From assembly GCA_020696915.1 (NCBI GenBank), contig JAJFMR010000017.1, forward strand, positions 1 through 17,961: a stretch of 17,961 nucleotides of DNA, written 5' to 3'. The translations under genes were made by a program, and so were the position numbers. This DNA comes from Rhizobiaceae bacterium. Lineage in GTDB: Bacteria; Pseudomonadota; Alphaproteobacteria; Rhizobiales; Rhizobiaceae. This document shows positions 14,329 through 17,961 of the stretch, piece after piece. Each line of letters begins with the position of its first letter. The stretch's first letter is position 1. The notes beneath the pieces were generated by a model. The model saw nothing but the letters and a program-made list of their open reading frames with translations. It was not told where the DNA came from and ran no database searches.

Positions 14329-15969
14329 TCACGGGCGCCCTTCAAAAGCTTGCACGGAGTTCTCTGCTATTTGTTTCATCAGGGGTATCTGAGCCAACGG
14401 CGAACCCGAGGCGATGTCGCGCCCGACGAGGGCAAGTTGCTTCCAGAGCGAATGACGCGCTGTCTTGTCACCATGCATCGCCAGCGCTGAAATCGCGCAT
14501 TGCCGCACCCAAAAAAGCCGTCGCTCGGGCAGATAAGTCTTCATGAGCCTGGCAACGCGCTGTCTGGAACCTTTGACGGGATATAGCAAATCCTCCAACG
14601 CCTCGCCTGTCTCAAACCATTGATCAGTGAACTCACTACATGACAGGTCTGCGTGCGCCCTTGCCACCGCTGTCGGATTTGATTGTTCGGGTGGCAGATC
14701 GGCCAAGAGGCCCGTGATGATTTCCATGGGCGAAGCATGGTCGGGATGAACCGGACCAAGCCCGAGACTCTCCACAACCTCGACCAGTTTGAACGGTGGC
14801 AGATCTCCCGAGGCGAAATTGTCGGCAATCGCCAGTCGCAACATCCGGGCAACGCCAGCTAAATCCGTCTCCGAAACTGGCATGGAGGATTTCATTTGAC
14901 GAACCATATCGTTCAGGTCGGATTTCGATAGGTCCGGGAGAAGCATGGCATCTGCAACTCCGGAACATTTCATCATGACGCTTGCGAACTGGTAGCGAGA
15001 GCCGACCCTTTGGGTGACGAAGAGACCTCTCGTCCCCGAGCCGTCACAGACCGAGACATAACTCTTGATGACCTTTGGCAGCTCCGTTCGTACCGGCGGT
15101 AAGGCGTTCATCCGCATCGCCCGTATGGTTGCGTCGAGCTGGGCCTGTCGAGGCTGCGGCAGCCATGGCCGCATGCGGACCAGCCGATCGATCGTCGAAC
15201 TCTCGACGGGAGTTCGCGCCGCGGATGCTGCCAATGTTTCAGCTGCCGACTGCGCCAGGCCATCGTCAGGATGCAACACGAACCCGGCGACGGCCTGGTC
15301 GATCACCGTAGTGTTGCCGGCAACGAGTTCACCCAGCAAAATGATGCTGGCGTGCGGCGGAAAGCCGGCCAGAAGGGAATTCAGACATTCATGGACGGCA
15401 AACGGATTTTGTCCTGCCTGATCGGCCAATTCCAACAGCGATGATACGACATCAATTCCGGCAGCACCTTGCGTATCCGGCGGGGGCGCTCGTAGCGCCT
15501 CGGCCATGGCCTGCCTCAGACTTTCGGGAACATCCAACCCCGTATCGGTGAAAATCTTGCCGATCATCATCATGGCAATCGGATGCAGCGGATGATCCCC
15601 GATTGCATTGTCCAACAGATCATAGATTTCCTGGATCTTTTCGCGGGCTTCCCGGTCACCTCCGTTGGAATCGATCTTGAGATCGCCCAACTCGACGACC
15701 AGATCAGCCAATAGCTCCGCGTGGCTGTCGTCATCGAACGTACCCACGGCGCAGCTATCCAGAAATTCGGCGAATAGATCGACAGGATCCTGCAGATCAA
15801 ACAATTCGGAACCCAGACCCATCTCTTTCTGCACGACCTGCCGCAGCATGGCGACGAGGTCGTCATCCATGCTGTTCAACATGTCCAGGATGGGATTGGG
15901 CTGCCGCTTTTTCGTCTTGGCGCGAGCTTTGGCTTTCGATGGCTTCCTCGCGCTGCTGGCATGCTTCAT
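14329..15969 (-). CDS. Protein of unknown function, probable alpha-helical repeat protein with basic N-terminal tail
   Basis: A 546-residue protein not assigned to any family I know. Residues 1-23 are a Lys/Arg-rich, disordered-looking tail (RKPSKAKARAKTKKRQ). Residues 26-295 are predicted mostly helical with Leu/Ala repeats reminiscent of HEAT or ARM solenoids (for example HPIAMMMIGKIF at 129-140, HASIILLGELVAGN at 206-219). Residues 298-345 look different: strand-like VIKSYVSVCDGSG and GLFVTQRVGSRYQFASVMMK, a possible small beta unit. A second helical region follows (350-546), ending in LFWVRQCAISALAMHGD and IPLMKQIAENSVQAF. No signal peptide or membrane segment is seen. ATG 15969 has AGAGGA (complement of 15978-15983) with 8-nt spacing. 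DNA here is lower in GC than its neighbours: three 60-nt lines counted by hand gave 50-60%, versus 78% for one xseA line. It stands alone, convergent with xseA and divergent from the catalase gene. Confidence 0.85.
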   Translation of the reverse strand: MKHASSARKPSKAKARAKTKKRQPNPILDMLNSMDDDLVAMLRQVVQKEMGLGSELFDLQDPVDLFAEFLDSCAVGTFDDDSHAELLADLVVELGDLKIDSNGGDREAREKIQEIYDLLDNAIGDHPLHPIAMMMIGKIFTDTGLDVPESLRQAMAEALRAPPPDTQGAAGIDVVSSLLELADQAGQNPFAVHECLNSLLAGFPPHASIILLGELVAGNTTVIDQAVAGFVLHPDDGLAQSAAETLAASAARTPVESSTIDRLVRMRPWLPQPRQAQLDATIRAMRMNALPPVRTELPKVIKSYVSVCDGSGTRGLFVTQRVGSRYQFASVMMKCSGVADAMLLPDLSKSDLNDMVRQMKSSMPVSETDLAGVARMLRLAIADNFASGDLPPFKLVEVVESLGLGPVHPDHASPMEIITGLLADLPPEQSNPTAVARAHADLSCSEFTDQWFETGEALEDLLYPVKGSRQRVARLMKTYLPERRLFWVRQCAISALAMHGDKTARHSLWKQLALVGRDIASGSPLAQIPLMKQIAENSVQAFEGRP

Positions 15970-16376
15970 CGAGCCGATCCTCTGATTAGAGCCAATTCGC
16001 TGTCCATCGTTGGCGAAACTGCATGAGTCGCCCGCTGCTGGCTATCCCTGTCCCATTCCTTTCCAGCAATTCCAGATGGCGCCCCACAACCTTCAGCTTG
16101 GGACGGCGGACGGGCGCCGCGTGGCTCCGGTCGAGGCGCTGCGCGGGAATGTCCGTTTCCGGAAGGCGCGCTCCTCCGCTGCACTCTGAAATGTCAGAAC
16201 CGGATTGGGCGTCTTGCACACGATGGCTTCGCTTCCGTTGCGCCGCGCGGTTCACCCCCGGGAGCGCGGCGCAAATTCCGGACGGCTCATGCGACATCGC
16301 GGCGCGCCGTCTTCTGCCTTCGCCCGTTTCAGTCTACAATGGAACTTCGATCGTTTAACTTTGCAAAAGAGACGAC
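15970..16376. other. Divergent intergenic region between unknown gene and catalase
   Basis: About 400 nt. Open frames exist on both strands but show no recognisable protein and no good ribosome site; they look like GC-driven chance frames. Apart from the Shine-Dalgarno of the minus-strand gene (15978-15983) and the catalase -10 candidate (16335-16340), I see no repeat, RNA gene or clear operator. Confidence 0.5.
16335..16340 (+). promoter_or_regulatory. Candidate -10 box of the catalase gene
   Basis: TACAAT matches the sigma-70 -10 consensus at 5 of 6 positions and would give a leader of about 30 nt before ATG 16377. There is no good -35 at 16-18 nt upstream, which would fit a promoter needing an activator such as OxyR, but no OxyR site was identified. 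Confidence 0.4.
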
Positions 16377-17873
16377 ATGACCGAACGGCCCATTCCAGAC
16401 CCACGCTCGACCATGAGCACCGGCGCGCCGGCGCCGAGCGATCGCAATTCGCTGACGATTGGCCGCGATGGCCCGATCCTGCTGCACGACGTGCATTTCC
16501 TCGAGCAGATGGCGCATTTCAACCGCGAAAAAGTGCCGGAGCGCCAGCCTCATGCCAAGGGTGCCGGCGCCTTCGGCGTCTTCGAAACGACCGAGGATGT
16601 TTCCGCCTATACCAGGGCCGCTTTGTTCCAGAAGGGCGTCTCGACCGACATGCTCGCGCGGTTCTCGACGGTTGCTGGCGAAGCAGGCAGCCCCGACACA
16701 TGGCGCGACGTGCGCGGGTTTTCGCTGAAGTTCTATACGGATGAGGGCAACTACGATCTCGTCGGGAACAACACGCCGATCTTCTTCGTGCGCGATCCCA
16801 TGAAGTTCCCGCATTTCATCCGCAGCCAGAAGCGGCTTCCCGATTCGGGCCTGCGCGACAGCCACATGCAGTGGGATTTCTGGACGAGCAACCCGGAGAG
16901 TGCACATCAGGTCACCTATCTGATGGGCGAGCGCGGACTGCCGCGCAGCTGGCGGCACATGAACGGCTACGGCTCCCACACCTACATGTGGGTCAATGCT
17001 GCTGGCGAGAAGTTCTGGGTGAAGTACCATTTCCACACCCGGCAGGGCATGGCCTTCTTCAGCAACCAGGAAGCATCCGCAATGGCCGGTTCGGATGCCG
17101 ATTTCCACCGCCGGGATCTCTTCGACGCCATCGCGCGCGGCGAGCATCCCGTCTGGGACCTCTCGGTCCAGATCATGCGCTATTCCGAGGCCAGGACCTA
17201 CCGGTTCAATCCCTTCGACCTGACCAAGACGTGGCCGCACCGTGACTATCCGCTGATCCCGGTGGGCAGGATGACCCTCAATCGCAATCCGCAGAACTTC
17301 TTTGCCCAGATAGAACAGGCGGCCTTCTCCCCCGGCAACACGGTGCCGGGCATCGGCCTGTCGCCTGACAAGATGCTGCTTGGGCGTGCGTTTGCCTACA
17401 ATGACGCGCAGCGCAATCGCATCGGCACCAACTTCCACCAGTTGCCTGTCAACAGGCCCAAGGTGCCGGTCAATACCTACATGTTCGACGGCCAGATGGC
17501 CTACGATCACAGTGGGGCCGCCCCCGTCTATGTTCCCAACAGCGGCGACCGCAGCTGGTCCGATCAAACGGGACCGGTGGACGACGGTTGGGAAGCGGAT
17601 GGCGGCATGGTCCGCGACGCATACACGCTTCGTTCCGCCGACGACGACTTCAGCCAGCCGGGTACGCTCGTGCGGGAGGTGTTCGACGACCGTCAGCGCG
17701 ACGCCCTGGTGGAAACGGTAGCGGGCAGTCTGCTGGGTGGGGTTCGCGAGCCTGTCCTCGGTCGCGCTTTTAACTATTGGAAGAGCGTGGACAGGGATGT
17801 TGGCCGCCGCATCGAGGAAAAGGTCCGCTCGGGCAACGCTCCCAAACCCGCAGAAGGCATGGGCGACGGCTGA
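16377..17873 (+). CDS. Heme catalase (small-subunit monofunctional type)
   Basis: Converts hydrogen peroxide to water and oxygen. The 498-residue length fits the small-subunit (about 55 kDa) monofunctional heme catalases. The distal active site FNREKVPERQPHAKGAGAFG contains catalytic His59 and fits the known catalase signature; catalytic Asn132 lies in VGNNTPIFFVRD (129-140). The proximal heme-ligand motif RAFAYNDAQ (337-345) supplies Tyr341 and Arg337. Other conserved segments are DVRGFSLKFYTDEGNYDLVG (111-130) and NFHQLPVNRP (352-361). The first 20 residues are Pro/Ser/Thr-rich without a signal peptide, so the enzyme is cytoplasmic. The ATG has only a weak purine stretch (AAGAGA) before it. 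It is transcribed alone; no oxyR or peroxiredoxin gene is next to it. The family is certain, but katA versus another kat name cannot be decided here. Confidence 0.96.
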   Translation: MTERPIPDPRSTMSTGAPAPSDRNSLTIGRDGPILLHDVHFLEQMAHFNREKVPERQPHAKGAGAFGVFETTEDVSAYTRAALFQKGVSTDMLARFSTVAGEAGSPDTWRDVRGFSLKFYTDEGNYDLVGNNTPIFFVRDPMKFPHFIRSQKRLPDSGLRDSHMQWDFWTSNPESAHQVTYLMGERGLPRSWRHMNGYGSHTYMWVNAAGEKFWVKYHFHTRQGMAFFSNQEASAMAGSDADFHRRDLFDAIARGEHPVWDLSVQIMRYSEARTYRFNPFDLTKTWPHRDYPLIPVGRMTLNRNPQNFFAQIEQAAFSPGNTVPGIGLSPDKMLLGRAFAYNDAQRNRIGTNFHQLPVNRPKVPVNTYMFDGQMAYDHSGAAPVYVPNSGDRSWSDQTGPVDDGWEADGGMVRDAYTLRSADDDFSQPGTLVREVFDDRQRDALVETVAGSLLGGVREPVLGRAFNYWKSVDRDVGRRIEEKVRSGNAPKPAEGMGDG

Positions 17874-17961
17874 AGCGCCGGCTCGAGGGGACGCGACGGC
17901 TTTTCGGAGGAATTGGTTGCGAGGCCATGAGGCCGTAGTCGCCAGGCGCGATGTTGCCGGC
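17874..17961. other. Downstream flank, nothing recognised
   Basis: The 88 nt after the catalase stop contain a short GCCG...CGGCTTTT arrangement (within 17877-17906), too weak to call a terminator with confidence, and no gene start that can be supported. Confidence 0.3.

Noticed and set aside
15986..16358. Open frames on both strands upstream of the catalase gene, considered as a transposase remnant or small gene.
   Set aside because: No recognisable motif, no ribosome site, and the two strands' frames look equally artificial.
16419..16560. The distal catalase motif reads ERQPHAKG where ERVVHAKG is common, suspected as a missing active-site residue.
   Set aside because: The catalytic His and the whole known signature pattern are still satisfied; the two changed positions are variable in the family.
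16329..17567. A 412-codon minus-strand frame opposite the catalase gene.
   Set aside because: The catalase signatures on the plus strand are complete; this is an antisense shadow.
1..17961. Search for CRISPR arrays, insertion sequence ends, integrases, toxin-antitoxin pairs and phage genes.
   Set aside because: No regularly spaced repeats, terminal inverted repeats with a transposase, or paired small toxin-like genes were seen.

Overview
The window comes from a GC-rich alphaproteobacterium, most likely a Hyphomicrobiales member of the Mesorhizobium/Phyllobacteriaceae type. I infer this from protein style and gene order (glycolate oxidase divergent from a FadR-type regulator and lutABC, the long arginine-rich XseA, RsmE next to a small cysteine-motif protein). 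No database search was possible.

Layout. (1) 1-656: 3' part of a secreted-type L,D-transpeptidase, closed by two tandem hairpins (672-736). (2) 785-4896, minus strand: glcD-glcE-glcF, a three-subunit glycolate (or D-lactate) oxidase operon read from 4896 towards 785. (3) 4897-5066: divergent promoter region with a TGGTAA/TTACCA inverted repeat over the predicted glcD -10 box. (4) 5067-8769, plus strand: a GntR/FadR-FCD regulator, then lutA-lutB-lutC, the iron-sulfur L-lactate oxidising complex. A PP2A/ApaH-type metallophosphatase (8773-9519) starts 3 nt after lutC and is probably in the same operon. (5) 9561-10670, minus strand: a possible 46-residue membrane or secreted peptide and a class I glutamine amidotransferase. 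(6) 11001-14204, plus strand: an uncharacterised protein with an Ada-like Cys-x-x-Cys segment, rsmE (16S rRNA m3U1498 methyltransferase) and xseA (exonuclease VII large subunit). (7) 14329-15969, minus strand: a 546-residue, probably all-helical protein of unknown function in clearly lower-GC DNA. (8) 16377-17873, plus strand: a heme catalase.

How the genes work together. GlcDEF oxidises glycolate (and probably D-lactate) to the 2-oxo acid, and LutABC oxidises L-lactate to pyruvate. The divergent arrangement around one FCD regulator suggests a single switch for 2-hydroxy acid use. No lactate or glycolate permease lies in the window. The remaining genes are mostly housekeeping (cell wall, rRNA modification, DNA repair, peroxide removal).

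I do not see an obviously new defence or mobile system: there is no CRISPR array, integrase, transposase or recognisable toxin pair. The best candidates for undescribed biology are the 546-residue low-GC protein, the Ada-like cysteine protein before rsmE, and the phosphatase attached to the lactate operon.
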